The notes below the pieces were generated by a model. It made no database searches. It worked only from the letters and a program-made list of their open reading frames with translations, and had not been told where the DNA came from. A DNA stretch of 64,000 nt, taken from Dactylorhiza incarnata. Lineage: Eukaryota > Streptophyta > Magnoliopsida > Asparagales > Orchidaceae. The stretch covers positions 21,992,001 through 22,056,000 of the forward strand of contig JAWHQI010000004.1 of NCBI GenBank assembly GCA_033032865.1, read 5' to 3'. Shown in pieces: positions 21,306-33,717 of this stretch (positions are counted from its first letter, which is position 1; each line of letters begins with the position of its first letter). Position numbers and translations under genes: made by a program.

Positions 21306-22359
21306 AACGAGGAAACAGGGGCCGTCCGATCTCATCGTGGAGATCGGACGACCCCCGTTATATAATGGGGCTGCCGAAGATGGCGGCCGCTGCCACTGCT
21401 GGCCAGCGGCCCGCAGGCACTGGCGCCGCCCACGGTCGACTCGCCGGGGGTCGGCGGTCTGGCATCGCCGTCCATCGCCGGTTTTTAGGGTAGAAGAAGG
21501 GGAGGGGCGGTGGCGCGGCCTGCATGGTCCATGCAGGCTATGGACGCGCCACACCCCCCCCCCCCCACCCTCTCGCACCTAGCTGGTTCGTCGAGGGTGG
21601 CGATTACCTCCGGGGGTGGTCCTGCGGGCAGGCACCGCCGGCCGCCGTATCGGTACAGGAAAAGACTGAGGGGGATGGGGGGGGGGGGTTTGCGGATGCT
21701 GCCTGAGAAGCATTCTCCGGCTGCCCCTACCACCTCCCTTCGTCAGAGCAGAGGTCCCCGGGTTGGGCCCTACTCCCCCAGCGCCACCACCGGCGCTGGG
21801 GTGAGGCTTTCACGTCCATGCCACCACCCAAGCCTGGACAAGGCTCGGGTGGCGCTGGTGGTGTTCTAGCGACGGTGGGGCGGCCGACATGCTCCCGGGG
21901 ACTAGGGAAGTGGGAGGGGGAATATGTCCATCTGGAGAGGGGGGCTCGGGAGGAGGAGGGCCATCCGACCATGAAGGGTCAACGGTGGTGGCTCGAGGAG
22001 AGGCTTCTCTGTCAGGGTGGTTCTCGGGAAGGGAGGGGGAGGTGGATGGGGAGGAGTGTTCAGCAGGCGGGGGGGGTGGGGTTAGATCCTTTTTATAGGG
22101 AAGGAGGGGGATCCCTTTTTCACAGATGTGGGACTAAAGGGATGGGTGGGTGGGGGAGATATTTTCTCCCCCCTCCCTCCACTACCCTAAGGTGGGCTGC
22201 CCACTCATGGGCAACCCTCCTCTCATAGTGAGGAGGTGACTGGGACCTCCCTTTTAGGGTTGTTTCCAAAATGAGGGGGGGGGGGGGGAGTTTGACCGAA
22301 GTCAACCCTACGGTGGGGCCCCTCATGTAGGTCAAGGTTCAATGGGTTCACTCAGACTT

Positions 22360-23330
22360 ACTGCAGTCGATTCTGAGTTCATGTGCTCCGTATTTCGTAC
22401 GTTATGCTGCGGCCTACAAAACCTAAAACGGACATATTTCCTATATGACCTCGGATTGGAGTGCAATGAGTTCCGTGGCGCTCGTATTGGTCATACGAGT
22501 TTAACGAATTGGCGGAAGTCAATTCAGAGTACGTCTGGTCAGTATTCCACAATAACGTGGGTGTGATGCATTACAACACTTAAAATGGTCGTTTTCCCTA
22601 AATGACCTCGGATCGGGGTGTAACGAATTCTGTTGCGCTTGTATCGATCGTACGAGTCTAACAGAACTTACAGAAGTCAATTTGGAGTATGCATGATCAA
22701 TATTCCATAATAATGTGGTTGTGACGCGCTACGACACACAAAACATTCATTTTCCCTAAACGACCTCGAATCGGGGTGGAAAGAATTTTGTTGCGCTCGT
22801 ATCGGTCGTACGAGTCAAATGGAACTGACATAAGTCGATTTGGAGTACATCTGGTCCCAATTCCACATTAATGTGGTTGTGACGCGCTACGACACTCAAA
22901 ACAGTCGTTTTCCCTAAACGACCTCGGATCGGGATGGAACGAATTCTGTTGCGCTCGAATTGGTCGTACGAGTATAACTGAACTAGCAGAAGCCGATTTG
23001 TTGTACGTCTGGTCACTATTCCATAATAATGTGGTTCTGAGGCGCTATGGCAATCAAAACAGTTATTTTCCCTAAACGACCTTGGATCGGGATGGAACGT
23101 ATTTCGTTGTGCTCGTATTGGTCGTACGAGTCTAACGGAACTGACATAAGCCAATTTGGAGTACGTCTGGTCACTATCCCACAATAATGTGGTTGCGATC
23201 CGCTACGACACTCAAAATGGTCGTTTTCCCTAAACGACCTCGGATCGGGGTGCAACGAATTTCGTTGCGCTCGTATTGGTCGTCTGAGTCTAACAGAACT
23301 GACTGAAGTCGATTTGGAGTTTCCTAGCGC
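22360..23330. repeat. 158-bp tandem repeat, six copies, in Tekay-A 3' LTR
   Basis: The word GACCTCGGATCG (with small changes) starts at 22447, 22604, 22762, 22920, 23078 and 23236, spacings of 157, 158, 158, 158 and 158. Each unit also carries GCGCTCGTATTGGTCGTACGAG and, later, TGGTCACTATTCCA. Copies differ by roughly 10-20% by eye. It lies close to the upstream (U3) end of the LTR. The matching part of the 5' LTR is beyond the window. Confidence 0.92.
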
Positions 23331-23423
23331 AAAATCCCCTATTCGGGTCACTTTCTGTCTTTTGTGGCTACTTTTATTGGGTCCACTAAGGTCTAGGGAC
23401 CCAATAAAAGTCGGGATGTTACA

Positions 23424-26400
23424 ATCCAATTAAAATAAAGGGATTTTCATCCTCGAAAATTGCATAATTTAGGGGTTTTTTGTGACATACCTGGGGGAAG
23501 AGTGTCGGGTATCTTTCCCGCACAAGTGTTTCTGGTTCCCAGGTAAACTCTTCGCGTCCACAATTTGACCATAAGATCTTGACCATCGTAATGGTCTTCA
23601 TTCGTAGTTCCTTGATCTTGGAATCTACTATCTTCACTGGTTCGAGTTAGATGGATCGGTCAGATGCACTGATGCTGGTGGTGTAGAAAGATGTTGCTCT
23701 GGTTGGCGAAGAACACGTCTTAGTGAGGAGACGTGAAAGACGTCGTGAAGATTTCCCAATTCAGCTGGCAGGGCCAGTCTATATGCAACAGGGCCAATTC
23801 TCTCTATGACTTGATACAGGCCTAGGTAGCGAGGATCCAGCTTTTTCTGCTTCTTTACGCGGGAGATCCCGTGCATCAGTTTGATCTTTAGGAACACCAT
23901 ATCTTCTACATTGAATTCCACCGGTTGATGACGTGCGTCATAATATTTTGCTTGGCGAATCTGCGTTTCTAACATTCGATCTCGGATTAATCTTATTGCC
24001 GCCGTGGTGTCATCTATGTAGGTGACCCTAAAGCTTCTGGGTCCTCATCCTGTGCCCATGATAACGGTGTTCGGCATCGTCTTCCATAGAGGGCCTCGTA
24101 TGGTGCCATCTTGATACTTGCCTGGAAGCTGTTGTTGTATGAAAATTCTACCAAGGGCAGCACGTGCTCCCAAGGTTCGCTGTCTTCCACTACGCATCGT
24201 CGGAGGAGATCTTCCATCATCCGATTTGTCTTTTCTATTTTCCTGTCTGTTTGAGGATGGAAAGCGATGCTGAACACCAATTTGGTCCCTAGATATGCTT
24301 GGACTCTTCTCCATTCCTTTGAAGTAAAGCGTCCGTCTCGATCAGACACGATTGACTTGGGTACCCCGTGGAATCGGACAACTTGCTTTATAAAGAGTCA
24401 GGCTAAGATGTCGACACCATCACCTTGTCAGTTTGGGATAAAACGAGCCACCTTTGTGAGGCGATCTACCACGACCCATATTGAGTCATTTCCTGTACGA
24501 GATCGGGGCAAGCCATGGTCAAAGTTCATAGAGATATCTTCAAATTTCCATTTGGGTATGGGTAAAGGCTATAGTAGGCCTCCTAGACTGCGCCATTTTG
24601 CCTTACCATCTGACAGGTCTGGCAGTGCGCCACATAATTGGTGACGTCCCTTTTCATACCTGGCCAGTACAACATTCTTTGTAAATCTGTATACATTTTT
24701 ACTACTCCTGAGTGTATTAAATATCTCGATTGGTGCGGTTCGCGGAGTATCTCTTCTCGGATCCCTTCGGTGGTGGGGATGAATATACGGTGTTTGTACT
24801 ACAGAATGCCATCATATAAATTGTAATCTTCCTGAGCGTCGTGTTGCAGGGTCTGGATGATTGGAGCCGCTTTTGTGTCTATATTTTGTGCCTCTCGTAT
24901 CATATCTCTAATGTCACACTGTATTTCCATCCAATATAGCTAGGCCTGGTAGTCCATCAAGTTTCTACGGGTAATAAGGATGATGTCTAGGTGCGCCAAG
25001 GACTTGACTAACTCTTCTGATATCATTTCTAGCCAATTCCCGGTCACCGGAGGTTGCCGACTCAAAGCATCTGCAACCTTATTGGCCTTGCCTGGGTGGT
25101 ATTGAAGGGCGAAGTCATAATCGCACAGGAATTCTAACCACCGGCGTTATCGAAGATTCAGCTCCTTCTGGGTGAAAATGTATTTGAGGCTCTTGTGGTC
25201 TGAGAAGATTTCGCATCTTATTCCGTATAGATAATGCCTCCAGACTTTTAGCGCGAACACTACAGCACCTAGTTCTAGGTCGTGGGTTGCGTAGTTTAGC
25301 TCGTGAGGCTTCAACTGTCATGATGCATTGGCGACTATCCTGTCATGCTGCATTAGTATGACTCCTAACCCTTTCAGTGATGCGTCAGTGTAGATTTGGA
25401 AACCCTCGGTGCCTGAGGGGAGTGTCAGAATCAGAGCGGATGTTAGGCGGTTCTTTAGTTCCACGATCGCTGCTTCGCATTCGTGTATCCATTGGAATGT
25501 TGTATCCTTCTTGGTGAGAGTGGTGAGGGGTAAGGCGATCTTGGAAAAACCTTCCACGAACTTGCGATTGTATCCGACGAGACCAAGAAAACTCCTGATA
25601 TCTGCTGCTGACTTAAGTGGCGGCCAATTCCGTACCGCTTGTACCTTGGCTTGATCTACTGCTACCCCGTTTTGTTGATCATGTGCGCATGGAACTCGAC
25701 TTCCTCCATCCAAAATTCATGCTTACTGAATTTTGCGAAGAGCGAGTGTTCCCGTAGCTTGAGTAACACCATTTAGAGATGCCTTGAATGATCTATCTTT
25801 CTTTTCGAGTAGATGAGTATATCGTCTATGAAAACGATCACAAAGTGATCCAAGAAGGGTTAAAACACTTTATTCATTAGAGCCATGAAGGAGGACGGGG
25901 CATTGGTCAGTCTAAACGGCATTACCATAAATTCGTAGAGCCTGTAGAGGGAATTGAAAGCTGTTTTGGGGATGTCCTCTTCCCGTACTCGAAGCTGGTA
26001 ATAGCCAGACCTTAAATCCATTTTGGAGAAAATGGACGCGCCTTGCAATTAGTCGAACAACTCGTCTATCCGGCGTAGCAGATAGGTATTTCGGATGGTA
26101 AGTTTATTTATCTCCCTGTAGTCAATGCACAGATGCAATGACCCGCCTTTCTTTTTGACGAATAAGACCGGGGCTCCCCAGGGTGAGGTACTCAGACGAA
26201 CGAAACCTGCATCAATTAGCTCCTGTAGCTGTATTTTGAGCTCAGCTAGTTCCCTTGGGGCCATTTAGTAGGGTGCTCGAGACACTGGTCGAGCTACGTG
26301 TGTAAGTTCAATTTGGAAGTCCACTTCTCGTTGCGGGGGCAACCCTGGAAGGGATTCCAGAAAGACATCTGGGAAGTCTCGGACTACGGGCACTTTGGTG

Positions 26401-26893
26401 AGTACTTGCATCTTGTCCTCCATTTTGAAGTAGATCAGGCACATCTCCTCCTTTCGTCGGACAGATTTGACTGTTTGTGCGGACGTTAGAATGATGCGGG
26501 TGACAGATGGTATACCTGCTAGAGTGATAGATTGCCCATTTGGGTTCTGGAGGTTGATTTCTTGGGTCGAGCAATTGATTTGGGCGTTGTGCTCAGCCAA
26601 CCAGTCCATTCCTAGGATGATGTCGAATCCGATTATTGCTAGAATAGTCATGAAGATCTCGAATTCCATGTCTCCCATCATCGCCTGGAAAGAACACTTC
26701 TCTGTGGATATCATGTCTGATCCGTCCGGGAGTCGTATTCGTATTGACATTCCAGACGTACGGTGTTTTCTTTGTCTGCGATGAAATCCTGAGAGATGAA
26801 GGAATGCGTGGCACCGGTATCGAATAGCGTTTTAGCTGGATGACGTTCTACCAAAAGTAAACCTAGTAACATATATCCATGTACTATAATCAC
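23424..26893 (-). pseudogene. Tekay-A pol (protease, RT, RNase H, integrase, chromodomain)
   Basis: Minus-strand domains in order: protease with LFDTGATHSFI near 26820; LGMDWLAEHNA near 26600; RT from RPVSRAPY with [11 protein letters not shown] near 26110 and FIDDILIYS near 25820; RNase H with IYTDASLKGLGVILMQHD near 25380; integrase core with DRDGRFTSKEW near 24330 and [26 protein letters not shown] near 24120; the C-terminal module PRYLG..V..IG near 23830; and a chromodomain-like WEPETLVRERYP near 23520. Stops replace expected codons at 26265 and 26049 (Arg and Gln positions), and frameshifts occur repeatedly. The chromodomain places it among chromoviruses, most like Tekay. Confidence 0.88.
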
Positions 26894-27365
26894 AGGTTCT
26901 TTAGAGATATACAGGTGGAGTAACTATACATAAACAAAAGGCTACATCACATATTTCCTACTAGATCATATCATCCAAGTCTACCATCACTAACGAAAGT
27001 ATATAACTATCACTACGTCCGGTGCAGGTCCATGCTGAAGATCTAGTGCATAAGCCTCAAGCGGTGCTGCTCTGCCCTATCTGGTCTAGTCCCTCCTGCC
27101 TGCAGGTCGTCCTCTATGACCTCCACGTCCTCTCCCTCTCTCTGCTTCTCCCTGCACTGCTCCTAGGCCTGGCCTACCTATAGCCTGAGGGAAGAAAGCT
27201 TTAATGTGCCCAGGCTTCTTACAAAGGAAGTAGTTCCCTGCAAAGAGAACATCTCGCCGTGCGGCTGGGGCGGGCTGAGGTGCTGGAGCTGGTCGGGGTG
27301 CTGGGGATGGAGGTGCTTGTCGAGGCTGGGGTGCCTACCTGTATGGCTGATGGTGGTGACACTTT
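26894..27365 (-). pseudogene. Tekay-A gag C-terminal part with zinc-knuckle remnant
   Basis: Minus-strand FLCKKPGHIKAFFP near 27230-27190 is what remains of a CX2CX4HX4C knuckle. The first and last cysteines are not seen. The surrounding Arg-, Gly- and Pro-rich codons fit the linker between gag and protease. It is cut at 27365 by Sire-1, with TSD ACTTT at 27361-27365 and 36887-36891. Confidence 0.7.
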
Positions 27366-28638
27366 TGTTAGATCTTACGGCGCCCTTAGAGGGGGGGGGG
27401 GGGTGAATAAGGGAATAAAATTCTTTTTATAATTTTCTAGATAATTACTAAGTTGTTTTTGATTAATAGGAAATTAGATGACAATTTAGTAATAACAATT
27501 TTGCAATAATGAAATTTTACGCCAATTGAGAGAAATCAAATAAACACAAATATAATCATGATTGCATTATATAAAAAGGGTGTTTACAAAATTTGATTTC
27601 AATATCGCTAGAAATCGGAGGCGTACAAAAGTGAATTTCTTTTCCTTTTCTATACCGACTTGTATCCCCACAAACTGGTTGGCTTTAGCCTATCCTTCCC
27701 CGGATAAAGCCTCAAGCCGCTCTAGCCAACCCAAACTCGGATATGGCCTCGAGCACCCCATAGATCTAATCCCCTAGACCTAGTCGCCAACTCACGCGGT
27801 GAATTCCCCCTAAGCCGCGCAAGGACCTAGTCACCAAAAACAAGGCGATTTCACTACAAGATACAAATAAAGAAGTGAAGTAAATAACAAGCAAAACTCC
27901 CTCTTAAGATTTCTGGAGATGAGGATGAAGGATCGCTGAAGCACAAGCGAGGTCGAAGCGATCGTTCTTCGGATGCAGCGTGATGGCTTCCTTCTCCAGA
28001 ATTTCTTCTTTGGCTTTGAGTGGGAGATGATGTTTCGGCAGAGTAGCAGCACGAGAGTTTGGGCACAAGTAATGTCTCTGGAAGTTCTAACCCAAAACAA
28101 GAGAGAACACATCGTTTTATAGAACTTGGAGCTAGCGCATGCGGTAGCTGATAGCGCCTGCGGTTGCGTTCGTGTGGAGCGGTTGCAAAAACCGTCGGCT
28201 GCGTGGCTCTCTGCACGAACTTGAGATAGCGCCTGCGGTAGCGATAGCGCTGGCGGTAGCGGTCGTGTTGAGCGGTTGCGGAACCGTCAAAGGCGTGGCG
28301 CTGTGTATGAACTCGAGATAGCGCCAGGCGGTAGCGCTAGCGCTGGCGGTAGCGCTAAGGAAACCGCTGAGACGAGGCTAACCGCTGAGACGGAAGCTAA
28401 GATGAAACCGCTGAGACGGAACCAACTGAGCTAGTGCCTGGCGTTAGCGATAGCGCTGGCGTTAGTGCTGGCGTTAGCGATAGCGCTGCTCCTTTCAAAA
28501 GATTTTTCCAAGCTGCTTTATACCTGTGGAGTATTGCACCTATAGTTCCTGCACACTATAAACACCCTACAAGCAATATCAAATACAATATGGGGTTTGT
28601 TATTCTCAAACAAAGGGATGTGACACACATGTCCAACA
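27366..28638 (-). repeat. Sire-1 3' LTR
   Basis: 1273 bp from TGTTAGATCTTACG to GTCCAACA. A TATA-like TTTTATA (TATAAAA on minus) lies at 28115-28121. Between 28130 and 28500 the words GGTAGCGCTAGCGCTGG and GATAGCGC recur, with imperfect palindromes around AGCGCTAGCGCT. Confidence 0.94.
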
Positions 28639-28660
28639 ATCTCCCCCTTTTGATAATAAC
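28639..28660 (-). other. Sire-1 polypurine tract
   Basis: Minus-strand ATCAAAAGGGGGAGAT touches the 3' LTR at 28638: the standard plus-strand primer site. Confidence 0.88.
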
Positions 28661-28754
28661 AAATCCTTTAAGCAAGAAATCAACAATAGTGTTTATAGAT
28701 AAGATAAGCAAGATAAAAGTGCAACTATAGTAAATGATATGCATGATAATGTGC

Positions 28755-28835
28755 ATACTCCCCCTAACTTAATGCTCCCCCTACATAAATGCAATTTATG
28801 TGTTACTCCCCCTAAATGATAGATTTCATGAATTA
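28755..28835 (-). other. Extra PPT-like motifs of Sire-1
   Basis: The minus-strand 9-mer TAGGGGGAG occurs three times within 80 bp (plus-strand CTCCCCCTA at about 28759, 28776 and 28806), and related purine blocks follow near 28840 and 28890. Multiple PPT-like repeats upstream of the 3' LTR are a described trait of Sireviruses. Confidence 0.75.
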
Positions 28836-30551
28836 GTCTCCCCTTATTTATCTATAATTCTCATATATAGATTTCTTCAATTAATCTCCTCCTTTTGGTA
28901 TTATCAAAAGAAGGTGGGGTGAGGGTAGTAAGGAGGCATTCTTTAGGATAGTTATAAATCATGATCGAGCTTTTGTAATATATGAAATGATAAAGAGTTT
29001 AAGCATATCATATATAAGAGATTTCAAATAAAAAGATAAGAGTTGTAAGCATAGCGGAAGATTATAATAAACATCTTTTTGTAAGCATGAAAAGCATATG
29101 TTAAAATATGAGTTTTAGTTAAAAATTGAAAGATGTTTAAACCTTTTGAAATCTCAAAGTTTTTTATAAAGATACCAAGAATGAAATGAACATATCAAAG
29201 AGAGATTATACTACAATGTTACTTAATTTTAAATTCAAGAAATACCAAAACATTGTAGAGATCATGCTAGGTTATCTAGTGCATTTCTTATATAAAAAGT
29301 AGTATAGATAAAGCATTAGAATCCAATACTCATGAGAAGAAGTGTTATGAAAGATAATGATGTGCACATAAGTGTATTTTGAGCAATGTTAACAATGGAT
29401 TTAAATCATCAAAATACAAGACATATGTAAAGTAAAGTGCACAATAAAACACAAGTAAATTACTTTCACACACTTTTAATGCACATAATTTTTTTTAACA
29501 AAGTGGTGTAATAGCTAAGGTTTGCACAAGCCACTTTACTATTCTTTCCAAGGTGCTCAACCTCACAATGCTTATGAAGACTTATCAGGAGGTTCAAGTA
29601 GTGCTTGGTGGAGTTATATTTGTCTACATATATAATTTTTTGTTCACATTTGTGAGACAACATTCTCCGAATACACTTGTTTTGCAAACCCAATTTTTAA
29701 CTTAACCACTTTTCTAAATTTCATAAGTGCAATTCAAATATAGTGTAGGAAATAAACTTATGCAAGTTTTAATTCATTGCACAAATACAATACACAAGCA
29801 TGCATTTTTAGATTTAGACACACATGTTGATTACCAAAATAAGTGAGTGAAATGTATCATTATCAATCATAAAACATTTACTCATACTTAGAGGCATGCT
29901 AAGCTTGGTTCTACACATTTTTCAATACAATTGATGCACTTTAAATAGATATATCAAAGCATGATAAGCAAAACAATGTTCATAGTAATTTGAAAGAATA
30001 TGTTTTAACATTGTAAATAATTCTAAATAATAGAATTCATACATGCTTGATATTGGCAATAAAGATCATACAGATTTTTTTTGTTTTATCATTTTTAAAT
30101 CAAATAAAAACAGAAAATCACAAAAACATATTTTTGTAATATTTGAATTTTGAATTGTTGTAGTAGATTTTTCATAATATGAAAAAAACACAAATAACAC
30201 AAAAAAAATATTTTTGTAATTTTGAATTTTGAATTTTTGTAGTTGATTTTTCATAATATGAAGAAAACAAAAATAACAAATGTCAGAAATACAAAAACAA
30301 AGTAGTACATATAGACTGAAATATTTTTAGAGATTTTTAGAAATTTTGAAAATCAGAAAATTCCAAAACCTACGCTAGCGCTGGCGCTAGTGATAGCGCG
30401 GAAAACAGTACACGATTTTTTAGGAATTTTAAATTTTTGATTTTTGATATTGATTAGGGGTCTTAAGTGGGGTCTTATGCAGAAATTGCATAATATTCAG
30501 AGATGTTTTGATTGCTCAAATTGCATAAAACATTAGCGTTTTACATGTTAT

Positions 30552-33500
30552 TCATCCTAAGATGTCTAAGACTCCTAATTCCAATCTTAACATTTGAAAC
30601 CTTGCATCGGGAAGAGGTTTAGTAAATATATCAGCAAGTCGAGAGTCCGTGCCAATGAAACTAATCCTTACATTTTCCTTTTTAATGTGATCCCTTATGA
30701 AATGATGACGCACATCTATATGTTTGGATCTAGAGTGGTGTACCGGATTATTTGTGAGATCAATGGCACTTTTGTTGTCACATTTTAATTCAATAAGTTT
30801 TAGATGAAAACCAAAGTCCTCTAAAGTTTGGCTCATCCATAGTGCTTGTGCACAACAATTCCCTAATGCAATGTATTCGGCCGCCGTGGTGGAGAGTGCA
30901 ACTGAATTTTGTTTCCTACTAGACCATGCAACTAATGAAGGTCCTAGAAAATGACAAGTACCACTAGTGCTTTTTCTATCAAGTGAACAACCGGCATAAT
31001 CCGAATCGGAATAGCCATGCAATGTAAATGAATCATTATGTGGGTACCATAATCCTAATCTAGATGACCCAATGAGATATCTAAAAATTTGTTTTACCGC
31101 TTTTAAATGAGATTCTTTTGGATTGGCTTGAAATCGAGCACATAAGCATACGACAAACATAATATCGGGTCTAGTTGCACTAAGATAAAGTAGGGATCCT
31201 ATCATACCTCTATATAAGGTTTGATCAATTGAAATTCCCGATTCATCTTTTCCTAATTTAAGTGACGCACTCATTGGTGTAGAAGCATGTTTAAGGTTTT
31301 CAAATCCAAAACGTTTAAGCATATCATGGACATATTTTGTTTGACAAACAAAGATACCATCAATTCTTTGAGATATTTGAAAACCAAGGAAATAAAAAAG
31401 TTCTCCTACTAGACTCATTTCAAATTCATTTTTCATCACTAAAATAACTTCATTACACATCTCTTCATTAGTAGATCCAAATATTATATCATCAACTTAT
31501 ATTTGTAAAATAATCATATCATCATTATTGTGCTTAATGAAGAGAGTATTATCCACACTTCCCATAATATAACCGTGCTTTAATAAAAATGATGTAAGTC
31601 TTTCATACCAAGCACGAGGTGCTTGTTTTAAACCATAAAGCGCTTTTTCTAGTTTATAAACATGATTTGGAATTTTTTTCATTAATAAAAATGGGGGGTT
31701 GTTCAACATAAACTTCTTCTTTTACAAACCCGTTTAGAAACGCACTTTTCACATCCATTTGAAATAGTTTTATTCTTTTAAGGCTTGCAAATGCTAGAAA
31801 AATTCTTATAGACTCCAATCTATCAACGAGTGCAAAAGATTCATCAAAATCTATCCCCTCGATTTGTGAATATCCTTGTGCTACTAAGCGTGCTTTATTT
31901 CTAGATATTCTAGACTCACCATCTAATTTATTTTTGAAAATCCATTTTACGCCTACAACTGGGTGATTAGATGGTCTTTCTACTAATTTCCAAACATTAT
32001 GTCGCTCAAATTGTTCTAACTCTTCATTCATACCCAAAAACCAAAATTCAACGTTTAAAGCAGTAGAAACGTTTTTTGGTTCTATTTCGGAAACGAAGCA
32101 AACATTTGAATAAGATTCATGAAGAGAAGAGCGAGTTCTTACCCCGATGGATGGTTCACCAATTATAAGTTCCCGTGGATGATCCTTTGTGAATTTTAAG
32201 ATGCTCGGAGGTACATATTCATCTTTCTTGGCCTCCTCTTCTTCTTCTTTGGAAGGTTCTTCATCACCATGCTCCAAAGGAGGTAATAGATCATCCTCTT
32301 TGCCTGCGGAAAGTCTTTCTATACAAGGAACAAGCTCATCAAATTTCACATTAATTGACTCTTCAACTTTTCTAGTTCTTTTATTAAAAACTCTATAAGC
32401 TTTACAAGTTGAAGAGTATCCAAGAAATGTTCCTTCATCACATTTTTCATCAAACTTTCCCAAGCTATCTTTTGTATTTAAAATGAAGCATTTACAACCA
32501 AAAACTTTGAAGTAAGATACATTAAGCTTCTTTTGAAAATAAAGTTTATATGGTGTGAGATTTAAAGATGGGCGAAGCATGATTCTATTTATAACATAAC
32601 ATGATGTGTTTACGGCTTCGGCCCAAAAGGACTTAGGTAATTTATATTCACATAACATAGTGCGTGCAAGCTCTTGAAGTGTCCTATTCTTTCTTTCTAC
32701 AACACCATTTTGTTGTGGTGTGCGTGGTGCAGAGAACTCATGTTTTATGCCTAACTTATCACAATAAGATGTAAATTTTTCATTTTCAAATTCTCCTCCA
32801 TGATCCGAGCGAATGCATTTAATTTTTAAATCACTTTCATTTTGAATACGAGTACATAATTTTGAAAATTCACAAAATGCTTCGGATTTGGAGGATAGAG
32901 ATATTGTCCAACAATATCTAGAAAAATCATCTATTAAAACATATGTATATAATCTACCACCAAGACTTGCGGTGCTAACGTGACCAAAAAGATCCATATG
33001 AATTAATTGCAAAGGTCTTGTAGTAGAAATAACATTTTTACTTTTGAAAGAGGATCTAGTAATTTTACCTTTTTGAGATGGTGAACAAAGTGAAGGTAAA
33101 TTTATATTTAATCTAGGCAATCCTCTAATTAAATCTCTTTTGGCAAGTTTTACAATAAGATTTGTGCTAGCATGTCCTAGCCTTCTATGCCAAAGTTCAA
33201 GTTCATCATTTTTGGTAATAAAAAATTTTAAAGATGATTTTGAAAGATCATGAAATGAAGCTATATAAACATTGTGTATTCTTGGTGCAGTTAGTAAAAT
33301 ATTGTTTGTAATAGGATTAGATATTTTGCATAGATTAGTAGAAGATTCAAATAAAACATCTAATCCTTTATCACATAATTGGCTAATTGAAATAAGATTA
33401 TGTTTTAGCCCTTTTACATAAAGAACATTTGATATAGTGAAGGATTCGTTACCAACTGTACCAATTCTCATGATCCTTCCTTTTCCGTTGTCACCAAACG

Positions 33501-33621
33501 TTACGATCCCTCCCTTCTTCCTTTCTAGGCTAAGGAACTTTGCTTTATTGCCCGTCATGTGCTTGGAGCATCCTGAATCCAAGTACCACACGTCTTCATT
33601 GTCCTTAGCCTGCCTGCACAT
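30552..33621 (-). pseudogene. Sire-1 pol (protease, integrase, RT, RNase H)
   Basis: Starts at the ATG at 33621. Protease is WYLDSGCSKHMTG near 33580. The integrase zinc finger has HRRLGHAS near 33180. The integrase acidic residues are in HMDLFGH near 32990, RSDHGGEFENEKF near 32810 and PQQNGVVERKNRTL near 32700. RT has LFQMDVKSAFLNG near 31760. RNase H has YSDSDYAGCSLDRKSTSG near 31000 and DNKSAIDLTNNPVHHSRSKHIDVR near 30750; the end is IFTKPLPDARF. A frameshift in a T-rich stretch at about 31660-31700 and a TAA at 31497-31499 break it. The TAA replaces the tyrosine of the RT active-site box, leaving VDD. It lies in the same frame as gag but is separated by stops at 33718 and 33622. Confidence 0.92.
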
Positions 33622-33717
33622 CTAGAAAGAAGATGAGAGTAAAGATCCGGATACCCAAGTGGAACCACCCATAGAATAAGTGGAAGCCTTAGGTACCCAG
33701 ATTTGCTTTAAAGTATT

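Larger units (their letters stand above)
18796..23423 (-). repeat. Tekay-A 3' LTR, 4.6 kb
   Basis: Plus-strand ends are TGTAAGACCC and GGGATGTTACA. It matches 46162-47758 and 63177-64000 in order. It contains, from left, a terminal C tract and fold-back (18797-18887), a 54-bp tandem array (20161-20402), a G-rich and GC-rich block (21170-22300) with a long G tract, and a 158-bp tandem array (22360-23330). Open frames in the GC-rich block are products of composition. Confidence 0.88.
28639..30551 (-). other. Sire-1 AT-rich non-coding region between pol and 3' LTR
   Basis: 1.9 kb of about 75% AT with no convincing reading frame. A duplicated block (30060-30165 and 30165-30270, about 105 bp apart, around TTGTAATATTTGAATTTTG) is visible. 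Some Sireviruses carry an envelope-like frame here; I see none. Confidence 0.7.

Noticed and set aside
21183..22230. Overlapping open frames with poly-Gly and Pro-rich proteins
   Set aside because: A GC-rich, stop-poor part of the Tekay-A LTR; frames are open in most phases and have no domain or conserved start.
28639..30551. Envelope-like gene of Sire-1
   Set aside because: No frame longer than about 75 codons, no signal peptide or transmembrane segment; the region is AT-rich and non-coding.
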